Assembly: GCA_014191195.1 (NCBI GenBank)
Contig: BJGZ01000010.1
Span: forward strand, 1 to 64,000
DNA length: 64,000 nt
DNA from: Chlorobiota bacterium
GTDB lineage: Bacteria > Bacteroidota > Ignavibacteria > Kapaibacteriales > UBA961
Direction: 5' to 3'
This document shows, in pieces, positions 28,431 through 40,700 of this stretch. The number at the start of each line of letters is the position of its first letter. The stretch's first letter is position 1. Below the pieces are notes generated by a model. That model was given only the letters and a program-made list of their open reading frames with translations. It ran no database searches and was not told where the DNA came from. The position numbers and the translations under genes were made by a program.

Positions 28431-29312
28431 TTATCGTTTATCAATAATGATCAAAAATTTCGATGTCCAAAAACGTATAGGATCTGTTATAGACATCGAA
28501 TTATTTCCTGAATTTTTTTCTAATAATTTGGGATTATGAGAAGAAATAATCTGAAACTTGTCTGGAATAGGTAAGCTTCTAGTAGAACGAATATCTACAC
28601 GAATAAAATCCTGTTCATTTAAATTTTTTGATGGAACATATGTTCCACCAATTCCAAGAAAACCAGTTCCTTCTTCTTCAATAATACCTTTTGTTTCTAA
28701 ATCATTGGTTTTTTCAATGATATAATAGAAGGTATTCTTTTCATTCTCAATTCTATTTTTTTCTAAAGCTTCATTTTCTGCTGTTGATTTATAAGAATCT
28801 CTATCATTTTGTAATTGTTGAGTTTCTTGTTTTAATGCAGAAATTTCACTTTCCTTAGATCCAATTTGGTCTTGCATATCTGTAATCAACTTCTCTAAAG
28901 TACCTACTTGATTTGATAATTCTGAATTTTGATTATGAAGGGAATTAAGACGTTTGGTACTTTTTTTTAGATTGCTTTTTGATTCTTCTAATGATAATGA
29001 CAGCTGTTTGATTTTAGCAAGGATATCCGCTTTCTGATCACCAGATTCAGTGATTTTTACTTGTTCAAGGGCCGTGAAAAGTTCTGTAATATATTGGGTA
29101 GTATGCAGAAGCTCTGTCATGAGACGGTCTTTTTCTGCTACTAATTCTTTCATCTGAGCAAAATCTTCTAATAATTGTTCTTTTGATTTTGCTTTATCTT
29201 CTTCCAATGGCTCTGGTTTATCTTTATCAGAACATGAAGTAATGAAAACACTGCAAAAAAAACATAGTATTACAAGTATACCTGAAACTTTTACTATATG
29301 TATTCTCTTCAT
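28431..29312 (-). CDS. Coiled-coil lipoprotein
   Basis: A 293-residue lipoprotein. The signal peptide ends in a good lipobox (ITSC, Cys27). A long coiled coil follows at about residues 45-195, with heptad Leu/Ile and many Glu, Lys and Gln. The C-terminal 100 residues form a small beta-like domain without a recognised family. It could be a periplasmic tether or cell-shape protein. A TAnnTTTG element (29374-29381, minus strand) lies about 60 bases upstream of the start. Confidence 0.8.
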   Translation of the reverse strand: MKRIHIVKVSGILVILCFFCSVFITSCSDKDKPEPLEEDKAKSKEQLLEDFAQMKELVAEKDRLMTELLHTTQYITELFTALEQVKITESGDQKADILAKIKQLSLSLEESKSNLKKSTKRLNSLHNQNSELSNQVGTLEKLITDMQDQIGSKESEISALKQETQQLQNDRDSYKSTAENEALEKNRIENEKNTFYYIIEKTNDLETKGIIEEEGTGFLGIGGTYVPSKNLNEQDFIRVDIRSTRSLPIPDKFQIISSHNPKLLEKNSGNNSMSITDPIRFWTSKFLIIIDKR

Positions 29313-29373
29313 TTTTACTTTTCCAATGGTATAAACATTAAAAAACGGAGTATAAGCATTGTATATATTTGTG

Positions 29374-29381
29374 CAAATCTA
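29374..29381 (-). promoter_or_regulatory. Candidate -7 promoter element for the lipoprotein gene
   Basis: On the minus strand the octamer reads TAGATTTG, a match to TAnnTTTG, 61 bases before the ATG at 29312. A -33 partner was not confirmed. Confidence 0.3.
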
Positions 29382-29416
29382 ATGATTTAATATCTATGAA
29401 TATCCATATGAAATAC

Positions 29417-31963
29417 TCAGCTTTTTTGTATTATCAGTTCTAGGCTACCTAAAACTTCATCTAATTTATGAATATCCTTTGCTCCAGCAGTTGCCATATG
29501 TGGTTTGCCACCACCACCACCACCTAGTTTCTTTGCAATATCTCCAATTATTCTTCCAGCAGGATATTCTTTTGTTAAGTCATCTGTAACAATGCATACT
29601 AAATTAATTTTATCCTCTATGATTGAAGATAAAACGCCGATCCCAGATTTGCCTAATAAAGTTCTCATATTGTCACCTAGCATTTTCAATTCATCCATTG
29701 ATAGCCTATCTGCTTTTACAGGTATTAGTTTGATAGACGTATGAGGTAAAAAGTGTGCTTGGTGAATAAGTTCTGATAGTTTAGATGATACTTCTTGGAC
29801 TTTTACGATTGATAATTCTTTCTCCAATGCTTTTAGAGACTCTTGTAATGAATCAATCGTGTGTTTTTCTGTTTCAATCGCAAGATGGAGATCAGCTATA
29901 TACTGTACTATTCCAAATGATGTTATTGCTTCGATTCTTCGAATTCCAGATGCAATTGCGGACTCATTCAAAATGTGGAAATACCCTATATCAGATGAAT
30001 TTTGTACATGAGTACCCCCGCAAAACTCAGAAGAAAAGTGATCATCTATTGTTACTACTCTAACTGTATCACCATATTTATCACCAAAAAACATCTTTAC
30101 ATGAGGAATTTCTTTTGCTTGATCAATGGGTAATTCTCTAGTCACTACTTCGATTCGCTCGCGAATTTTATCATTAACAAGTGCTTGAACTTCTTTTATT
30201 TCAGAATGAGATACTTTCTGAATATGCGAAAAATCAAAACGTAGATATTCTGCAGAAACCAAAGAGCCAGATTGTTGAACATGATTACCTAAAACTCTTC
30301 TTAATGCTTCGTGCAATAAATGAGTTGCAGAGTGATTCTTTTGAATATCCCATCTTCTATTGAAATCAACAGATAGAGTTGCTATAGGTTGATGTGGAGT
30401 GAGTATTTCTCTATCTGCAATATGAATAATTGCATTGCCTTGCTTTTGGACATTTCTAATTGAATATATTTCTTGGTCAATTGTTATCGTGCCAAAATCT
30501 GATTGTTGTCCACCCATTTCTGCATAAAAAGGAGTAGTTTCTGTTATGATATGATTATCAGCATAATGAATAATATTACTGTGTGATTGCAAAGAAGTCC
30601 AACCATCAAAGATCGTTTTAGAATCTGTAATATTACCTTCTACTTGTTGCAGAATTTGTTTTCTGGCATTTCTAGACCTTTCTTTTTGTTGGTCCATTAA
30701 TTCTTTAAAGCCTGCTAAATCTAAAGAAAAACCTCTTTCTTTAGCAATTAATTCGGTTAAATCTGCAGGAAAACCAAATGAATCATAGAGTAAAAAGATA
30801 TCTGATCCATGAATTAATGTTTCTGAAGCATTTTTCAAGGAAATTTCAATTTCTTCAAATCTGTCTAAACCTCTGTCTAATGTTTGAAGAAAACTTTCTT
30901 CTTCTGCTTTAATTACTCTTTTAATATGCTCTACATTCTGAGGAACTTCTGGGAATATATCACCCATTGTTTCTGAAATAATAGACGTTAACTTATAGAG
31001 AATAGGTTCTCTAAATCCTAAATTTCTGGCATATCTACAAGCTCTTCTTAATATGCGCCTTAATACATAGCTACGCCCTTCATTACCAGGCATTGCTCCA
31101 TCAGCAATAGAGAATACTAAGGTTCTTATATGATCAGAGATTACTCTCATAGCAATACCAACTTTACTGTCTAAAGACTTAGAATATTGTTCACCAGACA
31201 ACTGTTCTATTTTTTTTATGATAGGCATAAAAACATCTGTATCGTAATTGGAATCAACATGTTGCATAATGGCACATATGCGCTCAAAGCCCATTCCTGT
31301 ATCAACATGTTTTAACAATAAATCTTCTAAGGAACCATCGGGTTTTCGATTATATTGTATAAAAACAAGATTCCATACTTCGATTACTTCTGGCACGCCC
31401 ATATTAACTAATGGTCCACCAGATTTGTCGGGAGTTCTATCAAAATGTATTTCTGTACATGGACCACATGGTCCTGTTTCTCCCATTTCCCAAAAATTAT
31501 CTTTTTCATCACATCGATGAATATGTTCAATTGGTAGATATTCTTTCCATAATTCAAATGACTCATCATCTGTTCTGAACACAGTGGCATGTATTCTGTC
31601 TTTAGGTAATTTCCAAATGCTTGTTAATAACTCCCATGCAAAGGCAATTGCTTCTTTTTTATAATAATCTCCAAAACTCCAATTGCCAAGCATTTCAAAC
31701 AAAGTATGATGATAAGTATCATAACCAACTTCTTCTAAATCATTGTGCTTGCCAGAAACTCTAATGCATTTTTGTGTATCAGCACATCTAGTATAATCTC
31801 TAGCACCTGTTCCTAGAAAAACATCTTTAAACTGGTTCATACCAGCATTTGTGAATAGAAGGGTTGGGTCGCCATGGGGGACAACAGGTGCACTTTGGAC
31901 AATTTTATGTCCTTTAGAAGCAAAGAAATCTAAAAATGATTGACGTATTTGTCTGGAATTCAT
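29417..31963 (-). CDS. alaS: Alanyl-tRNA synthetase
   Basis: An 848-residue class II synthetase. The N-terminal 'RQIRQSFLDFFASKGHKIV' catalytic core, the editing-domain metal motif His-x3-His ('HSATHLLHE') with 'CGGTHV', and the C-terminal DHHA1 domain with the Gly run GGGGGG then KPHMA are all present. Length is near the usual 870. It charges tRNA-Ala and clears mischarged Ser/Gly. The 91 bases upstream hold no other gene. The C-terminal coiled-coil and DHHA1 parts are intact. Confidence 0.97.
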   Translation of the reverse strand: MNSRQIRQSFLDFFASKGHKIVQSAPVVPHGDPTLLFTNAGMNQFKDVFLGTGARDYTRCADTQKCIRVSGKHNDLEEVGYDTYHHTLFEMLGNWSFGDYYKKEAIAFAWELLTSIWKLPKDRIHATVFRTDDESFELWKEYLPIEHIHRCDEKDNFWEMGETGPCGPCTEIHFDRTPDKSGGPLVNMGVPEVIEVWNLVFIQYNRKPDGSLEDLLLKHVDTGMGFERICAIMQHVDSNYDTDVFMPIIKKIEQLSGEQYSKSLDSKVGIAMRVISDHIRTLVFSIADGAMPGNEGRSYVLRRILRRACRYARNLGFREPILYKLTSIISETMGDIFPEVPQNVEHIKRVIKAEEESFLQTLDRGLDRFEEIEISLKNASETLIHGSDIFLLYDSFGFPADLTELIAKERGFSLDLAGFKELMDQQKERSRNARKQILQQVEGNITDSKTIFDGWTSLQSHSNIIHYADNHIITETTPFYAEMGGQQSDFGTITIDQEIYSIRNVQKQGNAIIHIADREILTPHQPIATLSVDFNRRWDIQKNHSATHLLHEALRRVLGNHVQQSGSLVSAEYLRFDFSHIQKVSHSEIKEVQALVNDKIRERIEVVTRELPIDQAKEIPHVKMFFGDKYGDTVRVVTIDDHFSSEFCGGTHVQNSSDIGYFHILNESAIASGIRRIEAITSFGIVQYIADLHLAIETEKHTIDSLQESLKALEKELSIVKVQEVSSKLSELIHQAHFLPHTSIKLIPVKADRLSMDELKMLGDNMRTLLGKSGIGVLSSIIEDKINLVCIVTDDLTKEYPAGRIIGDIAKKLGGGGGGKPHMATAGAKDIHKLDEVLGSLELIIQKS

Positions 31964-32036
31964 ATGAAGTATTGATATTAAGAGTGAATACTGTAAAAAT
32001 ACTGAATTTGCTGGAAAGGTATAGAGCTTGATTGAC

Positions 32037-33071
32037 TTAAATATTTTGCAGTGAAATTGGGGTTTTTATCATCGTTCTTATTAAAGTAGATTGCAATGCT
32101 GGGGCATAAAAATACTCTGAAATGCCATTATTACTTTCAATCTCTATTCCTTGTATAGTAGCTGTACATTGTGAATAATAACGCATATAGAATGGTCCGG
32201 ATTCAATACATTTTTGATGTGAAATTATTGCTGTACATTTTTGATGATGATATGTAGCTTCTACCGAGATTATGCTTCCTGGATGGAGACCAAACATATT
32301 GTATTTTTGTTTTGAGATAGTAATGCGTGTATCATGAATCATTTCTAAAGTTTGTAATGTTCTATCTTCTATACACATACATGTAAATGCAGGAGTGTCT
32401 TGATAGCTTGGATAATGATAATACACTAGTGTAAATTGATCATTTAGATGTATTCTTCCCCAATACCAATCTTTATATGAATCATATAGCGGAATATGAC
32501 CATGATTGCAATCATGATAACCCATCGAAGAAATAGATTCAGTATATATATCTTCGTCATATTCTGATAATGTTATTATGCCAGATACTGTGCAGGTTGG
32601 CGCAATTAGTCGCCATTCATGGTCTGCATTCTGTTTAGAAATATGAGTATGATTATATATGGATGGAGAAAAAAGTAGAGATCCAGATATTGCTTTTGCC
32701 AGATCTTGTCCATGTGTATCGATTGTTATTGTATAGAGGCCATCTTTGTGGCGAATAAATCCAGAATTATTTACATAAACAGAAATTTCACCTTGATCAT
32801 TGCTAGTATATTCTAATTGATTGGTATGATGAATGCATCCAGCAATTTTTTTATCATTTTTATAGACAGAAATAGAAAATCCGCAATAATTATCTGGCAA
32901 TCCATGAGGTAATGATTCGATATAATAGGGTGACATCGGCATTCCCCTAAAAAAAATGACGGTACAAGCAAAATCTTGTTGTTTGACATCAAAATACCAC
33001 CATTCATAGCCTCCAGAAGAATCTACATGTGATGTATAATCTCCATCTGTTCCAAAGCGTATATTCATCAT
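32037..33071 (-). CDS. CrtC-like lipocalin-type hydratase (carotenoid 1,2-hydratase family)
   Basis: A 344-residue protein. 'GGYEWWYFDV' (about residues 20-29) and 'GYHDCNHGHIP...DWYWGRIH' (about 183-210) are the two hallmark segments of the CrtC/AttH-like family, whose carotenoid members hydrate terminal double bonds. In CrtC the second segment normally reads GYHDHNWG; here the second His and the Trp are Cys and His. No carotenoid genes are adjacent. No signal peptide was seen. It starts 17 bases after the sensor kinase gene ends. Confidence 0.7.
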   Translation of the reverse strand: MMNIRFGTDGDYTSHVDSSGGYEWWYFDVKQQDFACTVIFFRGMPMSPYYIESLPHGLPDNYCGFSISVYKNDKKIAGCIHHTNQLEYTSNDQGEISVYVNNSGFIRHKDGLYTITIDTHGQDLAKAISGSLLFSPSIYNHTHISKQNADHEWRLIAPTCTVSGIITLSEYDEDIYTESISSMGYHDCNHGHIPLYDSYKDWYWGRIHLNDQFTLVYYHYPSYQDTPAFTCMCIEDRTLQTLEMIHDTRITISKQKYNMFGLHPGSIISVEATYHHQKCTAIISHQKCIESGPFYMRYYSQCTATIQGIEIESNNGISEYFYAPALQSTLIRTMIKTPISLQNI

Positions 33072-33088
33072 AAAAGCATATTCATTAA

Positions 33089-34645
33089 TTAAAAAGGATT
33101 ACCATTATGATCTGTATATAGGGGAAGTATAATTGTAATCATTGTACCTTTTCCAATTGTACTTTCTGCTGTGATTATCCCTTGATGAGCTTCAATAATC
33201 CATTTTACGATTGATAATCCAAGGCCATTTCCTTGAATATCTTTAGACCTAGCCTGATCAGCCCTGAAGAATCTGTCAAAAATATGAGGTAAATGCTCTT
33301 CAGAAATGCCAACACCGGTATCGCTTAACCGTAAAACAACATCATTACCCTGTTTAACCAATCGAATCAGAATATCACCACCAATATTGGTGTATTTTAC
33401 TGAATTATCCACAATATTTAGCAATGCTTGATGAAGCCTTATATCGTCACCTTCCACAAATAAACCAGGCTCTATCATTTTTCCAACTGTAATACTTTTT
33501 TCTTCGGCTAATATTTCGGCATCTTCGCTAATCTCTTCTAACATCAAGCTTAAATTTACACGTTTTTGTTCTATATGAACTTGTCCGGTTTCAGCCCTAG
33601 AAATATCTAATAAAGTTCTTACTACAGTAGAAAGTCTTTCTACTTCTTCTAAACAGCTTATTATTAATACCTGATATTCTCTAGTAGATTTTTCACTTTT
33701 AAGAGCAACTTCTAATTCTCCGGTAAGGATTGCTAAGGGTGTTCTAAGTTCATGAGAAACATCTGCAGTAAACTGTTTTATTTGATAGAATGACCCTTCT
33801 AATCGTGTAATCATTTCATTGAGTGTATGGGTTAGCCTTGCAACTTCATCGTTAGTTTTAGGCTCGGGAAGTCTATTACTTAGATTGCTAGCTGTGATTT
33901 CTCTTGCTGAAGTAGCTAAATCATCAATAGGTTTTAGAGATACTCTTGCTAGGATAAAACCGCCAATTGTTGAAATAAGAAGTACAACTGGAAATCCTAT
34001 TAAAAGGGAAATAAACAATTCATACAAAGTAGTATCTATTTCTTCTAATGAATATCCAACCGAAATATATGCTTGTTTCGTTCTGATTCTTAATAATCTA
34101 AGATTATGGCTTTTACCTGTAAGGATATGAGTAGATGAGATAATAGGCTCGAAACCATTGGTATTTTGTAAGGGTACAGTTGCCAAAGAATTTGTATCAA
34201 GATTTTCGGAACGCCAAACTATTTGTCCTTTAAGATCTGATATTTGGATATAGAAATTTTTAGGATTAAATAGGATATGTTCATACACAGCAGACCAAAC
34301 GGGGTCTTCGCCTACTCCATTACTATCATTTCTAAATGCTATTGAAGTATCCGAAAGAACTATTTTATCTCTGAAAAATGCAAAGGAATCAGCTGCAATT
34401 TCTTTTTGTTGTTGATAATATTTTTTTCTTCTTGGAGCAGGTTTTAAAGGCTGCATTGTTTCTCTTTGTTTCTTTTGAATAATATAATCCAAAGAATGAG
34501 AAACTCTTTCTAATGATGTATCTAAATTTTGATATAAATCGCTAGAAACAGTTATATATGCTGCTATTCCAAAGGTTAATAAAGTACCTGAAACGATAGC
34601 ACTATACCAGAACACAAGGCGAAAACGCAAAGAAATATTTTTCAT
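33089..34645 (-). CDS. Sensor histidine kinase (orphan)
   Basis: A 518-residue kinase. TM1 (about 11-33), periplasmic domain (about 34-210), TM2 (about 211-235), HAMP (about 236-287), and the HisKA dimerisation domain with phospho-acceptor His298 in 'FTADVSHELRTPL' are seen. The HATPase_c domain has the N box 'ALLNIVDNSVKYT', G1 'LSDTGVGI' and G2 'GNGLGLSI'. The layout is that of CusS/EnvZ-type kinases. No response regulator is adjacent: the neighbours are the FG-GAP gene and the CrtC-like gene. It senses a periplasmic signal, unidentified. Confidence 0.92.
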   Translation of the reverse strand: MKNISLRFRLVFWYSAIVSGTLLTFGIAAYITVSSDLYQNLDTSLERVSHSLDYIIQKKQRETMQPLKPAPRRKKYYQQQKEIAADSFAFFRDKIVLSDTSIAFRNDSNGVGEDPVWSAVYEHILFNPKNFYIQISDLKGQIVWRSENLDTNSLATVPLQNTNGFEPIISSTHILTGKSHNLRLLRIRTKQAYISVGYSLEEIDTTLYELFISLLIGFPVVLLISTIGGFILARVSLKPIDDLATSAREITASNLSNRLPEPKTNDEVARLTHTLNEMITRLEGSFYQIKQFTADVSHELRTPLAILTGELEVALKSEKSTREYQVLIISCLEEVERLSTVVRTLLDISRAETGQVHIEQKRVNLSLMLEEISEDAEILAEEKSITVGKMIEPGLFVEGDDIRLHQALLNIVDNSVKYTNIGGDILIRLVKQGNDVVLRLSDTGVGISEEHLPHIFDRFFRADQARSKDIQGNGLGLSIVKWIIEAHQGIITAESTIGKGTMITIILPLYTDHNGNPF

Positions 34646-34680
34646 AAATAGGTTTTCTTATGAGAAAGCCAGATTGATAT

Positions 34681-34716
34681 AATAAAAAAAATGGGTACAG
34701 TTTTTATGCTGTACCC
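34681..34716 (-). terminator. Terminator after the FG-GAP gene
   Basis: On the minus strand an 8-bp stem (34693-34700 with 34709-34716) is followed by an eight-base T run (A run at 34683-34690 on the plus strand). It lies 20 bases after the stop of the giant gene and before the sensor kinase gene. Confidence 0.88.
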
Positions 34717-34736
34717 AATATACTGTATTCATTACA

Positions 34737-37700
34737 TTATTTAAGGCTAATAACTTCTGTCCATTCTAAATTACCAGACTTCAATCTTACATAATATATG
34801 CCGGTTGGAAGGCTAGACAGATTAAGTTGATGCTTATATATTCCATTGTCATTTGTAGCAAAAGGTATAGATATCATATTCTGTCCTAATACGGATGTAA
34901 TTGAAAGTATACCTTGTACAGAAGTATAATGCTGTAATGATAAGGTTATAAAATCAGAAGCTGGATTTGGATATATAACAAATGACTTTTTTGTTGTCCA
35001 ATCTTGTAAAGACGTTGCTACTCTAAAGCCAAAAGATTGATTTTTGCATGAATTTATATCTCCAATTTCAACAACATAGTTTCCAGTGCCATTTCTTTGG
35101 GTATATGTTAATGTTCTTGATGTAGCTCCTTGTATCAGAACACTGTCTTTGTACCATTGATATGTAATGGCATCAGTAATACATGTTAAAGTAGAATCAT
35201 TTATTTTATCTATAATTGGCTGATAGGGGCGTTTATTGACTTTTACTGTAATTGAATCATATATAGCACATTGCAATGCATCTTTTATTTCAATTTTGAA
35301 TAAAGTAGTTGCATTAGGGCGCGCAATTGGAACTTGTTCGATTAAACTGCTCAAGCCACCACTGCTTGGTGTCCACTTATATTTATAAGGTGGTGTGCCA
35401 CCTTTAATAATAAGCGGTAATTGAATAGAATCACCTTCACAAATTATAAATGAATCTGGTAATTCAGTGCTTAATGCTGGATTGACAATTACATTAATCG
35501 TATCTTTTACTACACAAAAACTTCCATCAATTACTGTGCATATATACCTAGTTGTTTTTGCTGGATTTGCTAATGGCCTTGCAATAGAAACCGAACTTAA
35601 TCCTGTAACTGGTTCCCATGAATATTGATATGGTGGAAGGCCTCCAGAGACAATATTCCCAATTTCTTTTCCTGAAGACTCACATAAAACTATATCGGGT
35701 GCATAACCAAATTTAGTATTACAAGCCGCACCGGTTCTAAAATCTATTTCACCAGGAGTATTATAATTATTGCAGAACCAACGGCTAAAGTGTTGTGTAT
35801 TACCTTCGGCTAATTTATATTCAAATCTCATTCTCCATTTATAGGAAGAATTTACGGTAAGTGCGCTAATATTCTGAACGATATCTTTTAGGCCTTGGAT
35901 ATCTGTCCAAGTTGATGAAGTAACTGTATTCTTATTATTAAATGCTTGATTTAATGGTTTAACTTCTATAATTGGACGTATAAATGTTCTTCCAGTGAAA
36001 GGAAAATATGATGCACCAATATCAACAGAGCTTGAATTCTCGACTCGTAATGAAATAGTAATAGGAGAGTTAGTTCCTTTTTTATACTGCAATGTGCTAC
36101 CTTTAGACCCAGTATTTCCATTGCCATAAAATATAGCAACCATGCCATTTTTGGGGTTAAAGCCGGAATCGTATGATCTTGTAGAAACAGCTAAATCAGG
36201 GTAACCATCGCCATTTATATCTGCAATTGGAGCAATGCATGCGCCAGCGGTTTCTTGTATACCAGATGATTTATATGTCCAAACCGGTAAAGCAGATAGA
36301 CCATTCGAAGATCCAAGATACAGGCGTGATCTATGTGCATTTGCATTTGATGAATATAAGCCCGAACCCACAACGATATCCCCATATCCATCATTATTGA
36401 TATCACCAATAGACCCAGCAGACTTTCCAAATTCTAATGCTGTGATGTCTCCCTCGGCTGTCCATATTGATTGCTTCGATGCACCTTTTGCAGACCCTAA
36501 AAATAGCTGGATTATTCCTTCATTTGTTTGGCCTTTATCATATAAAGTAGATGCAATTAATACATCTGAAAATCCATCATTATTGATATCTCCAGCGGAT
36601 GCTACATTAGCGCCAAATAATGCTTTATATTGATTCCCAGAGACAATCCATCCTGCAGAATCTGCTATTCCATTAGGAATGCCATAATGAATATAAACGC
36701 GCCCTTGATCATCTTGAGCAGTATTAACATCATAAGATGGAGCTCCAATGATAATGTCATTTATGCCATCTCCATTGATATCACCTGCCGAAGCAACTGA
36801 TGCACCAAATTCTGATCCTGTTTGTGGGCCAATTTTAGACCAATAATTATTAGTATTCAAACCGTATTCGCTTCCAAACATAACATTCGCTTTACCTGCA
36901 TTTTCTATAGTAGAAGAAAATCCTGGTTCACCTAAAACAATATCTGAATATCCATCTAGATTGATATCACCTGAATAGCATAAAGAAAATCCAAATTTCC
37001 CACCAGCTTGTGAACCTGAGAACACAGTTTTTGCTTTTAGATCTAAACCTGTCTTAGAGCCATAATAGACATAAATTCTTCCAATATCTTGCTGTGAAGA
37101 ATTTGCATCATCAAAAAATGGAGCACTTACTATTAAGTCAGCATATCCATCTCCATTAAGATCTCCATTAGCTGCTATTGCATATCCAAAACCCGCTCCA
37201 TTTTGATTTGGCCCAATCAATTCATTCTTTGCCACAATATCTATTCCAGATGCACTACCATAATGAATGGTTACTCTTCCTTGATCTGCAGATATACCAT
37301 CATAAAATGGTGATCCAACTGCAAAATCACCAAATCCATCACCATTAAAATCTGCTCTGCCGGAAACTGTCCATCCATATTCTTCATTATCTTGTGCTGC
37401 TTCTATTACTTGATTAGGGCTTATTGCAAAAAAGATTTGTTTGCCATAAGAAACGGTGATAGCACCTTCTTGTAATTGACCATTTTTATAGTATGGTGCA
37501 CCGGCACATATATCTGATATTCCGTCTCCATTAATATCGCCACATATACCAATTGAAGTCCCAAGTTTGGCTCCAGCCTGATCACTTTCAGAAAATAATT
37601 TGCCAGTGCTAAGTCCTGTTTGAGAACCATAATATGTGAACACAGCACCTTCTTGATTTTGCCCTGATGAAAATCCTGGGCATCCAGCAATCATATCTGA

Positions 37701-40700
37701 TATACCATCTGCATTAAAATCTCCATAACCTGATAGAGATGTACCAAGTTTACTTCCATTAGTATTACTTTCGGTATACCAAGATGGTATACGGCTTAAG
37801 CCCAGTGTATTGCCATAAAATACATTGATAACACCTTCATTATTTTGTCCATTTGAAAAACTGGGTGCTCCAATTGCAATATCGGTGAAACCATCCATGT
37901 TTACATCGCCAATATTTGCTATTGCATAACCTAATTCACTATTATCATTAGAGATTGAATATCGCCAATTAACAGTATCAGATGGTTTAGATTTTCTTCC
38001 AAAATAGCAGAAAACGCCACCTTCTGGGGCTAAATCTGAATCACTATTATACGATGGAGCGCCAATAAATATATCATTGTATGTATCAGCATTTATATCT
38101 GCAGAGGCAATAGTAGCACCAAATCTGCATCCAGAATTAGGGCCATAAGAAGTCCATAAAATAGAATCTGGGCCAATAGGATTGCCTGAAAAAAGCATCA
38201 CCATACCAACATTACCATTACTATTTGATGCACCAGGAGCACCAACAAGAATATCAGAAAAACCATCATTATTGATATCTCCGGCACTTGCAACGCTTGC
38301 ACCAAGATTTGCTGCAATTTGATTTGATTCATATTGCCAAAAAGGAGAAGATGAGCTAATCCCTTGGGCACTACCCAAGAAAATCATCAGTTTTCCTTCG
38401 GCATTTTGTCCATTAGAATAACCTGGGGCTCCAACAAGAATATCAGAATACCCATCGCCATTAATATCACCTGCACTAGCTACAGAAGCACCCATTCTGG
38501 CATTCATAGAATTGCTTTCATATATCCATGAAGGGGTAGAGCTAAAACCTGATGCACTACCAAGATAGACTTGTATTCGCCCTTCGGATTGCTCACCGTT
38601 TTCATAATCAGGAGACCCCGCAATCATATCATCATAACCGTCGCCGTTGATATCGCCTGCAGGAGCTAATGAAGTACCTAATTGCGCTAATGGAATATCA
38701 GTTTCTAAAACCTTATCTGATGAACTTAAAGAAGAGCTTATTCCATAATAAATGGAAACTTGACCTTCTTCTCTGAGATCATCATCATAGTATGGAGCTC
38801 CAATGCCAAAATCAGACTTTGTATCAAAATTAATATCACCTAGTCCAGAAACTGAAGTACCAAATTGAGCATCTGCTTGATTGCCTTCTGATGTCCACCC
38901 AGCATTTTGGCTGATAGACACAGTATTTCCGAAATAGAGATATGCTTTACCTTCATCCAATTGTCCATTATCATAGAGTGGCGCGCCAATAATGAAGTCT
39001 GCATTGCCATCATTATTTATATCACCAGTACAGGCAACACTTTGGCCATATCGTGCATTAGCTTGATTGCTTTCATTTGTCCAAGCCGGATTAGTACTTA
39101 AACCATTAGATGTTCCATAAAAACAATATGCTCTACCTTCACTTTGTTCTCCATTTGAATAAAATGGAGCACCAATAAGAACATCATTAAAACCGTCGCC
39201 ATTCAGATCACTACATAAGGCAACAGAAGTTCCACATTCTGCATTAGCTTGATTAGATTCAAATTGCCATGCAGCATTTGTGGAAAGTCCATTTGTAGAT
39301 GAAAAATACACTCTAACGCATCCCTCATTTATATGCCCATTGTCATAAAAGGGGATTCCAATAAGTAAATCTGATTTTGAATCTCCATTAATGTCCATAC
39401 CACCTGAGATAGAAATACCCATTCTTGCATCAATCTGATTACTTTCTACCATCCATGGTGAAGTATTTGCAAGAGATCCATTTCCACCAAAATAAACAAA
39501 GACAGCTCCTTCATCTAATGATCCATTATCATAATAAGGGGCAGAGATTGCGATGTCTAAAGTATCATCATTATTGGCTTTTCCTGCAGAACTTATGGCA
39601 TATCCAAACCGCGCATTTGCTTGATTTGATTCTTTCATTATTGCTGGAGTACTAATGATTCCAGAAGAACTTCCTAAATATAAGAATGCTGCACCTTCAT
39701 CTAATTGGCCATTATCATAACGAGGTGCACCAACCATGATATCATCATAACCATCTTTATTGATATCTCCAATTCCTGCAACAGAAAACCCAAACTCGGA
39801 ATTAGCTTGTCCTGAAGATAGAACAATTTGAGGTTGTTTTTCTGGTCCATTTACTGATCCTAAAAAAACAAAAACTGCTCCTTCATCATTTTTTGTAATA
39901 TCATATTTTGGCATACCTGCTGCAAAGTCACCGATATCATCACCATTTATATCGCCTAAAGGAGTTAAAACATAACCAAAGAAAGCTTCAAATTGATTAC
40001 CATCCATACTCCAATCTGGTGTAGCTGATAATGGATCTATCGTTATAGGATATACTGCTTGTTTATCATCAATATGCAAAGCAATAGTGTTATTGTGCAA
40101 AGAAAATGATGCATCTAGTAATGTATTGTTGGCATCCCATACTTTTAAATCTTTATAGGTGATAACGATTTCAGAACTATGTTTATCTATGAAGGCAATA
40201 CCATCATTATTCATTAATAAAGGCTTTAATTCATCACTTTGTGTTTTAAGCTCAACAGTTAATGTTGAATCTCCCATTGGTTGAGAATGCACAATAAAGT
40301 TTTGTCTTAAACCTTGTTTTGAATTTATATATTCGATAGTAAAATGTTCATTGCTGATATTCATCAAAGAGTCATTGATATTTACATGTGGATTATCAGA
40401 GATCTTTAGGCTAATAGCACCTTTATGAATGCTTTGTAATTCTATGGTGTTTTTCCAAGTATTCTTGTCTAAACTTTGCAATGAAAATGAATAATCACAA
40501 AATTCAATTGCTACATGTTGAGTAGGATTCTTAGAAGTATAGGTATAAGAACTGGATTCGATTCCAAATTCAGAATGATTGTTTTGGCTATATACAATGG
40601 ATTTTTTTGATACAGTATCCATCAAATAACAAAAATCTATATCTAAAAAAGTTAAAGCTGAAACAGCGATAATGAGAGATAAAAACAATCCCTTATAAAC

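Noticed and set aside
29508-29524. A run of repeated 'cca' units
   Set aside because: It encodes the conserved glycine run of the alaS C-terminal domain, so it is coding and not a microsatellite.
36235-36633. A 132-residue antisense ORF inside the FG-GAP gene
   Set aside because: It is the opposite-strand shadow of a repetitive coding array; it has no promoter or ribosome site and its composition follows the sense repeats.
36120-40016. Regular 185-base repeats that could be mistaken for a CRISPR or satellite array
   Set aside because: They are coding FG-GAP units with no identical short repeats or spacers.
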